DNA of 64,000 bases, taken from the NCBI RefSeq assembly GCF_014873145.1, contig NZ_JADBEK010000001.1:9300001-9364000 (forward strand). The letters are read 5' to 3'. This document shows, one piece after another, positions 41,914 through 50,970 of the stretch. The stretch is from Nonomuraea angiospora (GTDB lineage: Bacteria; Actinomycetota; Actinomycetes; Streptosporangiales; Streptosporangiaceae). How positions within the stretch are numbered: the stretch's first letter is position 1; every line of letters begins with the position of its first letter. A program made the position numbers and the translations under genes. Under the pieces are notes generated by a model that saw nothing but the letters and a program-made list of their open reading frames with translations, was not told where the DNA came from and ran no database searches.

Positions 41914-43479
41914 GTGAGGTTCGACGTAGTCATCAACGGCGGCCGGGTGCTCGACGGGACGGGCGCCCCGCCGTACCGGGCGGACGTCGCGGTCGCGGGC
42001 GGCAGGATCGCGGCGATCGGGAGGCTGGGCGGCGCCGAGGCGGAGACCGTGATCGACGCGACGGGGCGGTTCGTCGCGCCCGGCTTCGTCGACTGTCACG
42101 CGCACGGCGACGCGGCCGTGTTCGACCCGGCGGTCCAGCGGGCGGCGCTCCGGCAGGGGGTGACCACGTTCGTGCTGGGGCAGGACGGCCTGTCCTTCGC
42201 CCCCGGCTCGGCCGCCACCGTCGCCTACGCCTCCCGCTACTTCGCCGCCGTCAACGGCCCGCTCGCCGCCAACGGCCGGGCCGACGGCACCGGCCCGCTC
42301 GCCGCGGACGGGCCGCTGACCGTCGGCGAGCTGCTCGGCGGCTACGACCGCGCCGTGGCGCTGAACACCGCGTACCTCCTCCCGCACGGCACCATCCGCT
42401 ACGACGTCATGGGGCCCGCGCCCGAGCCGCCTTCACGCGACCACCTGGCGGCCATGCTGCGGCACGTCGAGCGGGGCCTGTCGGAGGGGGCGGTGGGCCT
42501 GTCGACCGGCCTCGAATACCTCCCAGGCCGCTACGCCACCGCCGAGGAGCTGGCCGCGCTGTGCGCCCCGCTCGGCGGCCTCCCGTACGTCACCCACATG
42601 CGCGCGTACGGCGCTCGGGCCGGCGTGGGCATGACCGAGGTCATGGACATCGCCGAGCGCTCCGGCGCCGCCGTGCACGTCTCCCACCTGCACGGCCCGG
42701 CCGACGTGCTGCTCCCGCTGGTCGAGGAGGCGCTCGGCAAGGGCGTCGACCTCACCTTCGACACCTACCCCTACCTGCGCGGCAACACGATCCTGGCCAT
42801 GGTCGTGCTGCCCGGCTCCGTGCCGGGCGCCGAGACCGACCGGGCGCTGGAGATGATCGCGTCCGACGAGCTGGACGACTGGTGGCCGACGCTCGACGCC
42901 GTCTGGCCGCGGCTGACGGTCTCGCACGCCCCGGGGATGGAGTGGGCCGAGGGCCTGACCATCGTGGCGGCGGCCGAACGGGACGGGTCGGCGCCCGCCG
43001 AGTTCTGCCGCCGCCTCCTGACGGAGACGCGGCTGGAGGCGGGCGTCGTGTCCGCCCGTCCCGACGAGGGCCCCGAAGGGGAGGAGTCGGTACGCAGGAT
43101 GCTCCGGCACTCCTCGCACACCGGCGGCTCCGACGGCATCTACGTGGGCGGTCATCCGCATCCGCGGGGGTTCGGGGCGTTCGCCAGGTTCCTCGGCCGG
43201 CACGTGCGCGAGCTGGGCGACTGGACGTGGGAGCAGGCCGTCGTGCACCTGGCCTCCCACCCGGCCAGGCGCTTCGGGCTGGCGGACCGGGGGCTGGTGC
43301 GGAGCGGGTTCGCGGCCGACGTGGTGGTGTTCGACCCGGCGGCGGTGGGCGACCGGGCGACCTACGAATCGCCGCGCACGCTCGCGGCCGGGGTGGACGA
43401 CGTGCTCGTGTCGGGGGTACGCGTGCTGGCCGGGGGAGAGCTGACCGGCGCCACTCCGGGACGCGCGCTTCGTCCATGA
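41914..43479 (+). CDS. N-acyl-D-amino-acid deacylase-like amidohydrolase
   Basis: This 521-residue zinc amidohydrolase starts at GTG 41914, eight bases after the kinase fusion. It hydrolyses N-acyl-D-amino acids to D-amino acid plus fatty or acetic acid, in the cytoplasm. Motifs are 'VINGGRVLDGTGAPPYRADVAV', the metal pair 'GFVDCHAHGDAAV', 'LSTGLEYLPGRYATAEEL', 'VHVSHLHGP' and a late 'GGSDGIYVGGHPHPRGFG' (Asp). The usual bridging cysteine segment GNCG.S reads 'LGQDGLSFAP', with Asp instead of Cys, so metal coordination may differ. It heads an operon with a D-amino-acid PLP enzyme and RidA. Confidence 0.85.
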   Translation: MRFDVVINGGRVLDGTGAPPYRADVAVAGGRIAAIGRLGGAEAETVIDATGRFVAPGFVDCHAHGDAAVFDPAVQRAALRQGVTTFVLGQDGLSFAPGSAATVAYASRYFAAVNGPLAANGRADGTGPLAADGPLTVGELLGGYDRAVALNTAYLLPHGTIRYDVMGPAPEPPSRDHLAAMLRHVERGLSEGAVGLSTGLEYLPGRYATAEELAALCAPLGGLPYVTHMRAYGARAGVGMTEVMDIAERSGAAVHVSHLHGPADVLLPLVEEALGKGVDLTFDTYPYLRGNTILAMVVLPGSVPGAETDRALEMIASDELDDWWPTLDAVWPRLTVSHAPGMEWAEGLTIVAAAERDGSAPAEFCRRLLTETRLEAGVVSARPDEGPEGEESVRRMLRHSSHTGGSDGIYVGGHPHPRGFGAFARFLGRHVRELGDWTWEQAVVHLASHPARRFGLADRGLVRSGFAADVVVFDPAAVGDRATYESPRTLAAGVDDVLVSGVRVLAGGELTGATPGRALRP

Positions 43480-43526
43480 TTGCGGCGAAGGTCTGAGATA
43501 AGGTCGGACGCGGAGAAAGGGGCGTT

Positions 43527-44594
43527 GTGCTCGGGCAGCAGGTCTTCGCGGGTGGTCTCGAACTCCCCCTCATGGTCGTGCACCGGGACGCGCTGGAGCA
43601 CAACGTCGAGACGATGGCGGCCTTCGTCCGCGATCACGGCATGGAGCTGGCACCGCACGCCAAGACGCACATGTCCGCTGAGATCGCCGCGCTTCAGCTC
43701 GAAGCGGGCGCCTGGGGGCTCACCGTCGCGACGCCGCGCCAGGCGCGGGTGGTCCGCGGGTTCGGGGTGGGCCGGATCCTGGTGGCCAACCAGGTCGTGG
43801 ACCCGGCGGGGCTCGACTGGGCGGCGGGCGAGCTGGAGCGGGATCCCGCGTTCGAGCTCCTGAGCTTCGTGGACTCCGAGGCCGGGGTGGACATTCTCGC
43901 TCGGCATGCCGCGTCCCGGCCGTTCCGGGTGCTGGTGGAGCTGGGGCACGAAGGCGGACGAGCCGGGTGCCGGTCACTGGACCGGTTGCTGAGCCTGGTG
44001 TCGTACGTGCAGGGGGTCGCGGGCGTCGAGCTGGCCGGGGTCGCCGGCTACGAGGGCGCGCTGAAGACCGCCGCCGATGTCCGGAAATATCTGGACTTGT
44101 TGCAGGAGGCCGTCGAGCACGTCCGCCTCAAGAACCCCATCCTGACCGTCGGCGGCAGCCAGTGGTTCGACGTGATCGGACGCGAGCTCGTCACCACCCA
44201 GGCCAGGATCCTGCTGCGCAGCGGCGCGTACGTCACCCACGACGACGGCTACTACCGCGAGCGCACCCCGTTCAACCGCATCGACGGGGAGCTGCGCCCG
44301 GCGCTGGAGGTCTGGGCGCACGTGCTGTCCACGCCCGAGCCAGGGCTGGCGGTCGTGGGCATGGGCAAGCGGGACGCGCCCTACGACGAGGGTCTGCCCA
44401 TCCCGCGCCGCGACGGCGTCACGATCGTGAAGATGCAGGACCAGCACACCGTCGTGCGCGCCGACGGGCTCAAGCCCGGTGACCTGCTGGCCTTCGGCAT
44501 CTCCCATCCCTGCACCGCGTTCGACAAGTGGCGCGTGCTGCCCCTGGTGGACCAGGACTACCGTGTCGTTGGCCAGATAACCACCAATTTCTAG
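43527..44594 (+). CDS. D-threonine aldolase/D-serine dehydratase-like PLP enzyme
   Basis: This 355-residue protein starts at GTG 43527 after GAGAAAGGGG. It is a fold-type III PLP enzyme: 'LMVVHRDALEHNVETMAAFV' then the PLP lysine in 'ELAPHAKTHMSAEIAALQLEAG' (near residue 51), and the C-terminal zinc ligands in 'LLAFGISHPCTAFDKWRV'. D-threonine aldolase, D-serine dehydratase and D-amino-acid deaminase members share this plan. RidA directly downstream argues for an imine-releasing deaminase or dehydratase. The deacylase upstream could supply its D-amino acid. Confidence 0.87.
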   Translation: MLGQQVFAGGLELPLMVVHRDALEHNVETMAAFVRDHGMELAPHAKTHMSAEIAALQLEAGAWGLTVATPRQARVVRGFGVGRILVANQVVDPAGLDWAAGELERDPAFELLSFVDSEAGVDILARHAASRPFRVLVELGHEGGRAGCRSLDRLLSLVSYVQGVAGVELAGVAGYEGALKTAADVRKYLDLLQEAVEHVRLKNPILTVGGSQWFDVIGRELVTTQARILLRSGAYVTHDDGYYRERTPFNRIDGELRPALEVWAHVLSTPEPGLAVVGMGKRDAPYDEGLPIPRRDGVTIVKMQDQHTVVRADGLKPGDLLAFGISHPCTAFDKWRVLPLVDQDYRVVGQITTNF

Positions 44595-44603
44595 GGAGAC
44601 GCG

Positions 44604-44984
44604 GTGAAAAAGGAGCTCAGGACCACCGAAGGCGCCGCCCCGATCGGCGCCTACTCGCAGGGCCTGGTGGTGGGGGACTTCGTCTACACCTCCGGCATGG
44701 GCCCGCTCGACCCGCATACCGGTGAGATCGTCGGCGACGACGTGGCCACCCAGACGCACCAGGTCATGCGCAACCTCGGCGCCATCCTGGCCGCCCACGG
44801 CCTCGGCTTCGACGACGTGATCAAGTCCACGGTCCACCTGCAGCACGTCGAACGCGACTTCGCCGCCTACAACGAGGTCTACAAGTCCTATTTCAACCAG
44901 CCGTTCCCCGTGCGCACCACCGTCGGATCCCAGCTGCTGGGCATCCTGGTGGAGATCGACTTCGTCGCTCACAAGAGCGCTTAA
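44604..44984 (+). CDS. RidA-family imine/enamine deaminase
   Basis: This 126-residue protein starts at GTG 44604, nine bases after the PLP enzyme. It has the RidA/YjgF signature: 'APIGAYSQGLVVGDFVYTSGMGPLDPHTGEIV', 'THQVMRNLGAILAAHGLGFDDVIKSTVHL' and the Arg-containing 'FPVRTTVGSQLLGILVEIDFVA'. RidA trimers hydrolyse reactive 2-aminoacrylate and other imines to keto acids plus ammonia. Here it would quench the imine made by the upstream PLP enzyme. Confidence 0.93.
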   Translation: MKKELRTTEGAAPIGAYSQGLVVGDFVYTSGMGPLDPHTGEIVGDDVATQTHQVMRNLGAILAAHGLGFDDVIKSTVHLQHVERDFAAYNEVYKSYFNQPFPVRTTVGSQLLGILVEIDFVAHKSA

Positions 44985-44993
44985 GGTCTGCTT

Positions 44994-46208
44994 GTGGACA
45001 GTTCGGTGTACGTCTTCGTCGAGGACCTGCGCGGCGAGGGCGTCGAGCGGGTGCTCGACAGGATCAGCGCGTACGGCGTGAGCGGCATCACCGTCGGCGC
45101 CGTCCACCACGCCTCCCGCGACGTCACCCCGCACGGACTGTCCCGGCTGACCATCCGCCACGACGGGGCGCACTTCCCCCCGCCGCCCGATCTGTTCGCC
45201 GGGCTCCGCCTTTCTCCCGTGCCCGGCTATCTGAACGCCCTCGACGGGCTTCGCGAGGCCTGTGCGAAGCGGTCCATGAAGCTCCACGGATGGACGGTCT
45301 TCCTGCGCAACGCCACGCTCGGCACCAAGCATCCGGACGTGACCGTACGCGACTGCTTCGGCGACCGAGGCTCGCTCACCGACCTGTGCCCCGGCCACCC
45401 CGACGTGCGCGAATACGCGGTCGCGCTGGCCAGGGCGGTGGCCAGGCTCGGGGTCGACAGCGTGGTGGCGGAGTCGCTGCACTTCAGGCCGCTCAAGCCG
45501 CAGCGCTCGTTCGTGCCGCTGGGGCCGATGGACGCCTACCTGTTCGGGCTCTGCTTCTGCGACTACTGCATGCGCCGCGCCACCGACCTGGGCGTGAACG
45601 CCGAGGTGGCGCGCGACGAGTGCGCCAGGATCGTGGGCGGCGTGTTCGACGGCGACCCGCCCGCGCAGGGGGAGGTGACCCGGGCCGCGCTCACGGCGTA
45701 CGCGGGGCCCGACGTCGTGGCCTACGCGCGGGCCCGGTCCGAGACCGTCACCACGCTGGTGTCCGAGGTGGCCTCGGCGGTGGCCGACGAGGGCTCCAAG
45801 CTGGTGTTCATCGACTCGACCGGCGCGGTCAAGGGCTACCGGGACGGGCTGCCCACGCCCGGGCTCGCGGCGCACGACGCCTGGCAGCTCGGGGTCGATC
45901 TGGTGGCGCTGGGCGACCTCGTCCCGGCCTTCGGCGTGCTCGCGTACGCGCGGGACGCGGCTCGGGTGGCCGACGACGTGGGCGCCTACCTGCGGTCCGT
46001 GGGCAAGGACCGGGAGGTGCGGGCGGTGCTGCGGCCCGGCTACCCGGACAGCGACTCGACCGACCGGCTGGTGGCCAAGGCCCGGGGCGCGAAGGCCGCG
46101 GGCGCGCTCGCCGTGGACTTCTACGCGTACGGGCTGGTGCCCCACCCCGTGCTGGACCGCATCCCCGCGGCCCTCTCCGAAGCCGGCGTTCACGGCCTCA
46201 CTTCGTGA
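44994..46208 (+). CDS. Uncharacterised TIM-barrel-like protein
   Basis: This 404-residue protein starts at GTG 44994, nine bases after RidA. I do not recognise a named family. Alternating strands and helices look like a TIM barrel, and 'FGLCFCDYCMRRATDLGV' (residues 180-197) resembles the Cys-rich loop of putative glycoside-hydrolase-like barrels. Conserved-looking sites include 'SVVAESLHFRPL', 'LVFIDSTGAVKGY' and 'VDFYAYGLVPHPVLDRI'. There is no signal peptide. As the last gene of the D-amino-acid operon it may act on the acyl- or sugar-linked donor of the D-amino acid. Its end overlaps the convergent TetR gene by 11 bases. Confidence 0.75.
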   Translation: MDSSVYVFVEDLRGEGVERVLDRISAYGVSGITVGAVHHASRDVTPHGLSRLTIRHDGAHFPPPPDLFAGLRLSPVPGYLNALDGLREACAKRSMKLHGWTVFLRNATLGTKHPDVTVRDCFGDRGSLTDLCPGHPDVREYAVALARAVARLGVDSVVAESLHFRPLKPQRSFVPLGPMDAYLFGLCFCDYCMRRATDLGVNAEVARDECARIVGGVFDGDPPAQGEVTRAALTAYAGPDVVAYARARSETVTTLVSEVASAVADEGSKLVFIDSTGAVKGYRDGLPTPGLAAHDAWQLGVDLVALGDLVPAFGVLAYARDAARVADDVGAYLRSVGKDREVRAVLRPGYPDSDSTDRLVAKARGAKAAGALAVDFYAYGLVPHPVLDRIPAALSEAGVHGLTS

Positions 46209-46773
46209 GGCGGCCCGGCCGCCGGGGAGCCGTCGCCGGCCCGTCGAGCAGGGCCGAGACCGCCGCGGCGGGGAAGTCGTCGGCGACCGGCAGGCCGCGG
46301 AAGACCGCCCGCATCCACACGGCCCCGGCCAGCAGGTCGACGATCAGCATCGGGTCCACCGACTCCTTCAGCTCGCCCCGCCGTACCGCCCGCTCGAAGA
46401 TCTCCCGCTCCCGCGCGAAGCGGTCGGCGAAGAAGCGGCGGGCGTCCAGCTCGGGGTGGCGGACGGCGGCGGCCAGCGCGGCGACGGCGATCTCGCTGGA
46501 CGGCGGCTCGGTGAGCAGCCGCCGCACCCCCTCGACCAGCGCGACCAGGTCACCGCGCAGGCTTCCCGTGTCCGGCGCCTCGAACCCCAGCGCGTCGGCC
46601 TCCACCAGCGCCGCCCCCAGCAGCGCGGCCTTGGACGGCCACCAGCGGTAGATCGTCGTCTTGTTGACGCCCGAGTGCTCGGCGACCCCCTCGACGGTCA
46701 GTCCGTCGTAGCCCTTCTCGGCCACCAGCCGCAACGTCGCATCGAAGATCTCCTGCTGCTTCCTCGGGGCCAT
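46198..46773 (-). CDS. TetR-family transcriptional regulator
   Basis: This 191-residue protein starts at ATG 46773. The HTH is 'FDATLRLVAEKGYDGLTVEGVAEHSGVNKTTIYRWWPSKAAL', and the C-terminal half is of the TetR_C_11-like type ('LLTEPPSSEIAVAALAAAV'). It sits four bases after the LysE gene on the same strand, so exporter and regulator form an operon. The ligand is presumably an exported metabolite. Confidence 0.88.
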   Translation of the reverse strand: MAPRKQQEIFDATLRLVAEKGYDGLTVEGVAEHSGVNKTTIYRWWPSKAALLGAALVEADALGFEAPDTGSLRGDLVALVEGVRRLLTEPPSSEIAVAALAAAVRHPELDARRFFADRFAREREIFERAVRRGELKESVDPMLIVDLLAGAVWMRAVFRGLPVADDFPAAAVSALLDGPATAPRRPGRLTK

Positions 46774-46777
46774 AAGG

Positions 46778-47392
46778 TCATTTTCTCCCGGCGAACGCCG
46801 TGGCCACTCCCAGTCCCAGGTAGACGAAGCCGCTGACGTACCGGAGGGTCCTGGCCCGAGCGGTGAGCCGGGTGCCGAGGGCGCCGGCGGTGCAGGCGTA
46901 CACGATGTCGGAGATCAGCCCCAGGAGCAGCAGCGTCAGTCCGAACACCACCACCTGGAGCGCGGGCGAGCCCGCCTCCGGGCGCACGAAGTGCGGCAGG
47001 AACGCCAGGAAGAACAGCGCCACCTTGGGGTTCAGCACGTTGACCAGCACGCCTTCGAGGAAGACCTTGCGCAGCGGCTGGGGCGGCGGCGCCACGCCCT
47101 GAGTCTCCTTGCCGGTGAAGGCGCGGACGCCGAGATAGACGAGGTACGCGACGCCGGCCCACTTGACGACCGCGAAGAGCGTCGCCGACTGCGCGATCAC
47201 GTACGACAGGCCCGCGGCGGCGGCCGCGATGTGCACGAGCGTGCCGGCCTCCACGCCGAACGCGCTGGCCAGGCCCGCCGCCCTGCCCTGGGCGAGGCCC
47301 CTCGCGGTGATGTAGAGGTGGTTCGGGCCCGGGATGAGCACCAGGGCGAGCGAGGCCGTGACGAAGAGGACGAAAGTCGTTGGCTGAATCAC
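46778..47392 (-). CDS. LysE-family exporter
   Basis: This 204-residue inner-membrane carrier starts at GTG 47392 ('VIQPTTFVLFVTASLALVLIPGPNHLYI'). The frame extends upstream, but the added residues are not LysE-like. It shows six spans and the family blocks 'LIPGPNHLYITARGLAQG', 'GVEAGTLVHIAAAAAGL' and 'VFLEGVLVNVLNPKVALFFLAFLPHF'. It is a paralogue of the LysE at 11.6-12.2 kb but here is paired with TetR. Confidence 0.87.
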   Translation of the reverse strand: MIQPTTFVLFVTASLALVLIPGPNHLYITARGLAQGRAAGLASAFGVEAGTLVHIAAAAAGLSYVIAQSATLFAVVKWAGVAYLVYLGVRAFTGKETQGVAPPPQPLRKVFLEGVLVNVLNPKVALFFLAFLPHFVRPEAGSPALQVVVFGLTLLLLGLISDIVYACTAGALGTRLTARARTLRYVSGFVYLGLGVATAFAGRK

Positions 47393-47495
47393 GAAACAGC
47401 AGCGTAAAATGCCTTTGGTATGTCGATGAGGGCCAATCTTGCTTGAGTTTCCTGGACCAATAAAGTTGTCGGCGCAGCGTGGCATAGTTTCTGGC

Positions 47496-50252
47496 GTGAA
47501 CGGTCTTCTCGTCGGGCGCTCTGCAGAGTTGTCCGGACTTGTGCGGGTGCTGCAGTCGGCAGCCGAGGGCACGGCCGGGGTGGCGCTCGTCGGCGGAGAC
47601 GCGGGCATCGGCAAGACCCGGCTGATCTCGGAGCTGGTGTCCGAGGCCCGCGAGCGCGGTTTCCACGTGCTGGTCGGCCAGTGCGCGGAGCTGGGCGACG
47701 CGCTGCCCTACCTGCCGCTGGCCGACGCGCTGCGCGGCGCCGAGCCGGCCGTGCGCGAGGCCGCCGCCGCCCATCCCATGCTGGGCCAGCTGCTGCCGGG
47801 CGTCGAGAGCGCCCCGTCGGCGGGGCTGACCCAGCAGCGGCTGTTCGGCTCACTGCTGGGGCTGCTGGCCGACGTGCAGCCGGTGCTGTTCGTGATCGAG
47901 GACCTGCACTGGGCTGACCGGTCCACCCGCGACCTGCTGGTCTTCCTCAGCCGCATGGTGCAGAGCGAGCGGGTCTGCGTGGTCGGCACCTACCGCACCG
48001 ACGACCTCCACCGCCGCCACCCGCTCCGCTCCGTGCTGGCCGAGCTGCGGCGGCTGCCCACGGTGATGGGCGTCGAGCTGGGGCCGCTGGGCTCCGGCGA
48101 CATGTCCGACTATGTCGCCACTATGGGTGAGGTGGGCGCTCAGGAGCTCGGCCTCATCGTGGCCCGCGCCGACGGCAACCCGTTCTACGCCGAGGAGCTG
48201 TTCGCGGCGATGGCCGAGGGCGACAGCCTGCCCGACGGGCTGGCCAGCCTGCTGATGACCAGGGTCGAGCTGCTGTCGGAGGCCGGGCAGCGGGTGCTGC
48301 GGGCCGCCGCCGTGGCGGGCCGGCGGGTGGAGGACGAGCTGCTGCGGGAGGTGTCGGGGCTGCCGCTGGCGGAGTTCGAGGAGGCGGTCAGGGAGATCGT
48401 CTCGCGCGGGCTGCTCAGGGTCGACGGCTACGGCTACACCTTCCGCCACGCCCTGCTGCAGGAGGCGGTCTACACCGATCTGCTGCCCGGCGAGCGCACG
48501 CGGCTGCACGCCGCCTTCGCCAAGCTGCTGACCTCACCGGCCGAGCTGGCCCACCACCATCTGGCCAGCCACGACCTGGCCGGGGCGCTGGCGGCCTCCG
48601 CCGAGGCGGGGCGCCTGGCCGAGCGGCTCGGGGCCCCCGCCGAGGCGCACAGCCACTACGACCAGGTGCTCGGCCTGTGGGACCGGGTCGAGGGCGCGGC
48701 GGAGCTGGCCGGGGAGAGCCGGTTCGCGCTGGCGCTGCGCAGCGCCGTGTCGGCGGCCGACAGCGGCGACAACCATCGCGCGATCATCCAGCTCAAGGCC
48801 CTGCCGCCGACGTCCGAGGTCAGCGAACGCCTGGCCTACTACCTCTACGAAGCCGACGACCAGCCGGGCGCCATCGCGGCGGCGGAGCGCGCGGTGGAGA
48901 GCGCCGAGGATCAGCCCGCGCTCGCCCGCGCCCTGGCCACGCACGCCCGCACCCTGCTGTGGAGCTCGCGCCACCGCGACATCGAGACCCTGACCGCGCG
49001 GGCGCTGGAGACCGCGCGCGCGTCCGGCACCCGGGACGCCGAGGTGGGCGCCCTGCTCACGCTGGCCGTCTACGTGGAGCACCAGGGCGACGTGGACAGG
49101 GCCCACGAGCTGGTCGAGAGCGCCTCCGCCGAGGGCTCCGGCGACCTGGCGATGGACCTGCGCGCCCATTTTCAGCACGCCCGCATCCACTACGAGCAGG
49201 GCCTGCTGGTCAAGGCCGCCGAGGTGGCCGACGCCGGCGTCCGCATGGCCTCCGAGACCGGGCTCAAGTGGAGCACCTACGGCACCGACCTGCGCTTCCT
49301 GCGGTTCCTGATCCACTACGTGGCCGGCGAGTGGGACCAGGCCGAGGCGGTCGCGTCCGGCTTCGGCGCTCGGGTGGGCACGCTGCCGGAGGCGACCCTG
49401 TCGTCGTTCGCGCTGTTCGTCGAGGTGGCGCGGGGTCTGCCCGCGGTCGAGGCGCGGCTGAGCTGGGTGCGGCCGTTCTGGCACGAGGAGTTGCCCGCGT
49501 ACATCTCCCGGGGCCTGGCCGCCGAGCACGCGCTCTGGAACGGCGACCCCGCGACGGCGCTCGACCACGTGCGGGCGGTCATGACGCCGATGGTCGATGG
49601 CTACGCGTGGGTGCTGCGGGTGGCCGCCATCGGGCTGTGGGCGCTGGCCGAGCTCGGCACCACCGAGGGCGCCGACGAGCTGCGCGCCCGCGCCCGCCTC
49701 GCCGTCGACTCCGGGCCCACCGGCGAGCCCGGCCACGTGGGGCCCGAGGGGCTGGCCTGGGCGGCGCGGGTGGAGGCCGAGTGGCATCGCGTGCACGGGC
49801 GGCTCGACGTGGAGCTGTGGCGCCAGGTCGTGAAGGCGTTCGACTTCGGGTTCGTCTACGAGGTGGCGCGGGCCCGCTGGCGGCTGGCCGAGGCGCTGCT
49901 GGCGGCCGGCGACCGGGAGGGCGCGCAGGCGGAGTGGGCCCTGGCGTGGGAGACGGCGGAGCGGCTGCGGGCCGCGCCGCTGGCCGGCGCGCTGCTGGAG
50001 TTCGGGCGGCGGGCCCGGTTCGGGCCTGCCGGCGGGCACGGCGGCGGCCAGGGCGACGGCGGGCTGACGGCCCGGGAGGCGGAGGTGCTGCGGCTGGTCG
50101 CCGAGGGCATGACCAACCGGGAGATCGCGGAACGGCTGTTCATCGCGCAGAAGACGGTCAGCGTGCACGTGTCCAACATCCTGGGCAAGCTGGAGGTCTC
50201 CACCCGCACGCAGGCGGCCGCGGCCGGGCGGCGGCTGGGGCTGCTGGCTTAG
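47496..50252 (+). CDS. Large ATP-binding LuxR regulator (LAL/MalT type)
   Basis: This 918-residue regulator starts at GTG 47496. It has an N-terminal AAA/STAND ATPase ('[16 protein letters not shown]', Walker A '[15 protein letters not shown]', Walker B '[15 protein letters not shown]'), a long helical TPR-like middle and a C-terminal LuxR HTH ('[45 protein letters not shown]'). LAL proteins activate secondary-metabolite or catabolic genes when a ligand binds the TPR region. It lies alone, divergent from the LysE/TetR operon. Its stop codon lies within a 54-bp duplication. Confidence 0.92.
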   Translation: MNGLLVGRSAELSGLVRVLQSAAEGTAGVALVGGDAGIGKTRLISELVSEARERGFHVLVGQCAELGDALPYLPLADALRGAEPAVREAAAAHPMLGQLLPGVESAPSAGLTQQRLFGSLLGLLADVQPVLFVIEDLHWADRSTRDLLVFLSRMVQSERVCVVGTYRTDDLHRRHPLRSVLAELRRLPTVMGVELGPLGSGDMSDYVATMGEVGAQELGLIVARADGNPFYAEELFAAMAEGDSLPDGLASLLMTRVELLSEAGQRVLRAAAVAGRRVEDELLREVSGLPLAEFEEAVREIVSRGLLRVDGYGYTFRHALLQEAVYTDLLPGERTRLHAAFAKLLTSPAELAHHHLASHDLAGALAASAEAGRLAERLGAPAEAHSHYDQVLGLWDRVEGAAELAGESRFALALRSAVSAADSGDNHRAIIQLKALPPTSEVSERLAYYLYEADDQPGAIAAAERAVESAEDQPALARALATHARTLLWSSRHRDIETLTARALETARASGTRDAEVGALLTLAVYVEHQGDVDRAHELVESASAEGSGDLAMDLRAHFQHARIHYEQGLLVKAAEVADAGVRMASETGLKWSTYGTDLRFLRFLIHYVAGEWDQAEAVASGFGARVGTLPEATLSSFALFVEVARGLPAVEARLSWVRPFWHEELPAYISRGLAAEHALWNGDPATALDHVRAVMTPMVDGYAWVLRVAAIGLWALAELGTTEGADELRARARLAVDSGPTGEPGHVGPEGLAWAARVEAEWHRVHGRLDVELWRQVVKAFDFGFVYEVARARWRLAEALLAAGDREGAQAEWALAWETAERLRAAPLAGALLEFGRRARFGPAGGHGGGQGDGGLTAREAEVLRLVAEGMTNREIAERLFIAQKTVSVHVSNILGKLEVSTRTQAAAAGRRLGLLA

Positions 50253-50366
50253 CGCGGGATCAGGCGGGCCAGGTGAGGGCGGCGGCGTGTGGGGCTGCTG
50301 GCTTGGCGCGGGGTCAGGCGGGCCGGGTGAGGGCGAACGCCTACGGGGTCAGGCGGGCCGGGTGAG
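50237..50366. repeat. 54-bp duplication of two convergent gene ends
   Basis: Units at 50237-50290 and 50291-50344 share a 54-base plan: each has the LuxR tail GLLA and its stop position (mutated to TGG in the second), then the antisense of the TetR tail (TCAGGCGGGCC..GTGAG). A third partial unit from 50345 is the real TetR 3' end. The shared end of two convergent genes was copied, as at 13.7 kb. Confidence 0.75.
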
Positions 50367-50927
50367 GTGGTCGATGAGCAGGTCGATCCTGACCTCCTGG
50401 TGCTCGGCCGGGATCCGCCGGTCGTGGGCCAGGGTGGCCAGGCCGTGCAGGGCGGCCCACACCACCTCGGCGAAGACGCCGGGATGGTGCTCACCGGCCA
50501 CCGGCTCCAGCGCGAGCACGAACTCGCCGAACGCCGCCCGCAGCTCCTCCGGCGTCTCCTCGGTGGCGAAGGGGATGGCGACGGGCATGACGAACATGGC
50601 CTCGTACAGGGCGCGGTGGGTGCGGGCGAAGTCGAGGTAGGCCGTCGCCACCCGGCGCAGCGCCGCCTGGGGATCGCCGCCCGCCGTCCGCGCCGCCCGG
50701 AGCCGGCCCGTCAGCTCCACGAACCCCTCGATCGCCACCTCCCGCACGATGGCGTCCTTGCCCTTGAAGTGGCTGTAGAGCACCGGCTGGCTGTATTCGA
50801 CGCGTTCCGACAGTCGCCGGGTCGTCACGGCGTCCCAGCCCTCGGACTCGGCCAGTTCGCGGGCGGCGGTGATGATCAGCTGGTGGCGCTGCGCGCGTTC
50901 GCGTGCTCGGCGGGCGGCTATCGACAT
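50349..50927 (-). CDS. TetR-family transcriptional regulator
   Basis: This 192-residue protein has the HTH 'IITAARELAESEGWDAVTTRRLSERVEYSQPVLYSHFKGKDAIV' and a C-terminal TetR_C_13-like half ('LDFARTHRALYEAMFVMPVAIPFATEETPEELRAAF'). It starts at ATG 50927. It converges on the LAL regulator; its stop lies in the third copy of the duplicated end. Target unknown. Confidence 0.88.
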   Translation of the reverse strand: MSIAARRARERAQRHQLIITAARELAESEGWDAVTTRRLSERVEYSQPVLYSHFKGKDAIVREVAIEGFVELTGRLRAARTAGGDPQAALRRVATAYLDFARTHRALYEAMFVMPVAIPFATEETPEELRAAFGEFVLALEPVAGEHHPGVFAEVVWAALHGLATLAHDRRIPAEHQEVRIDLLIDHLTRPA

Positions 50928-50970
50928 ACCCGGAACGCTAGCATGACTAGCGGACCTAGCGCTGCTCCCG

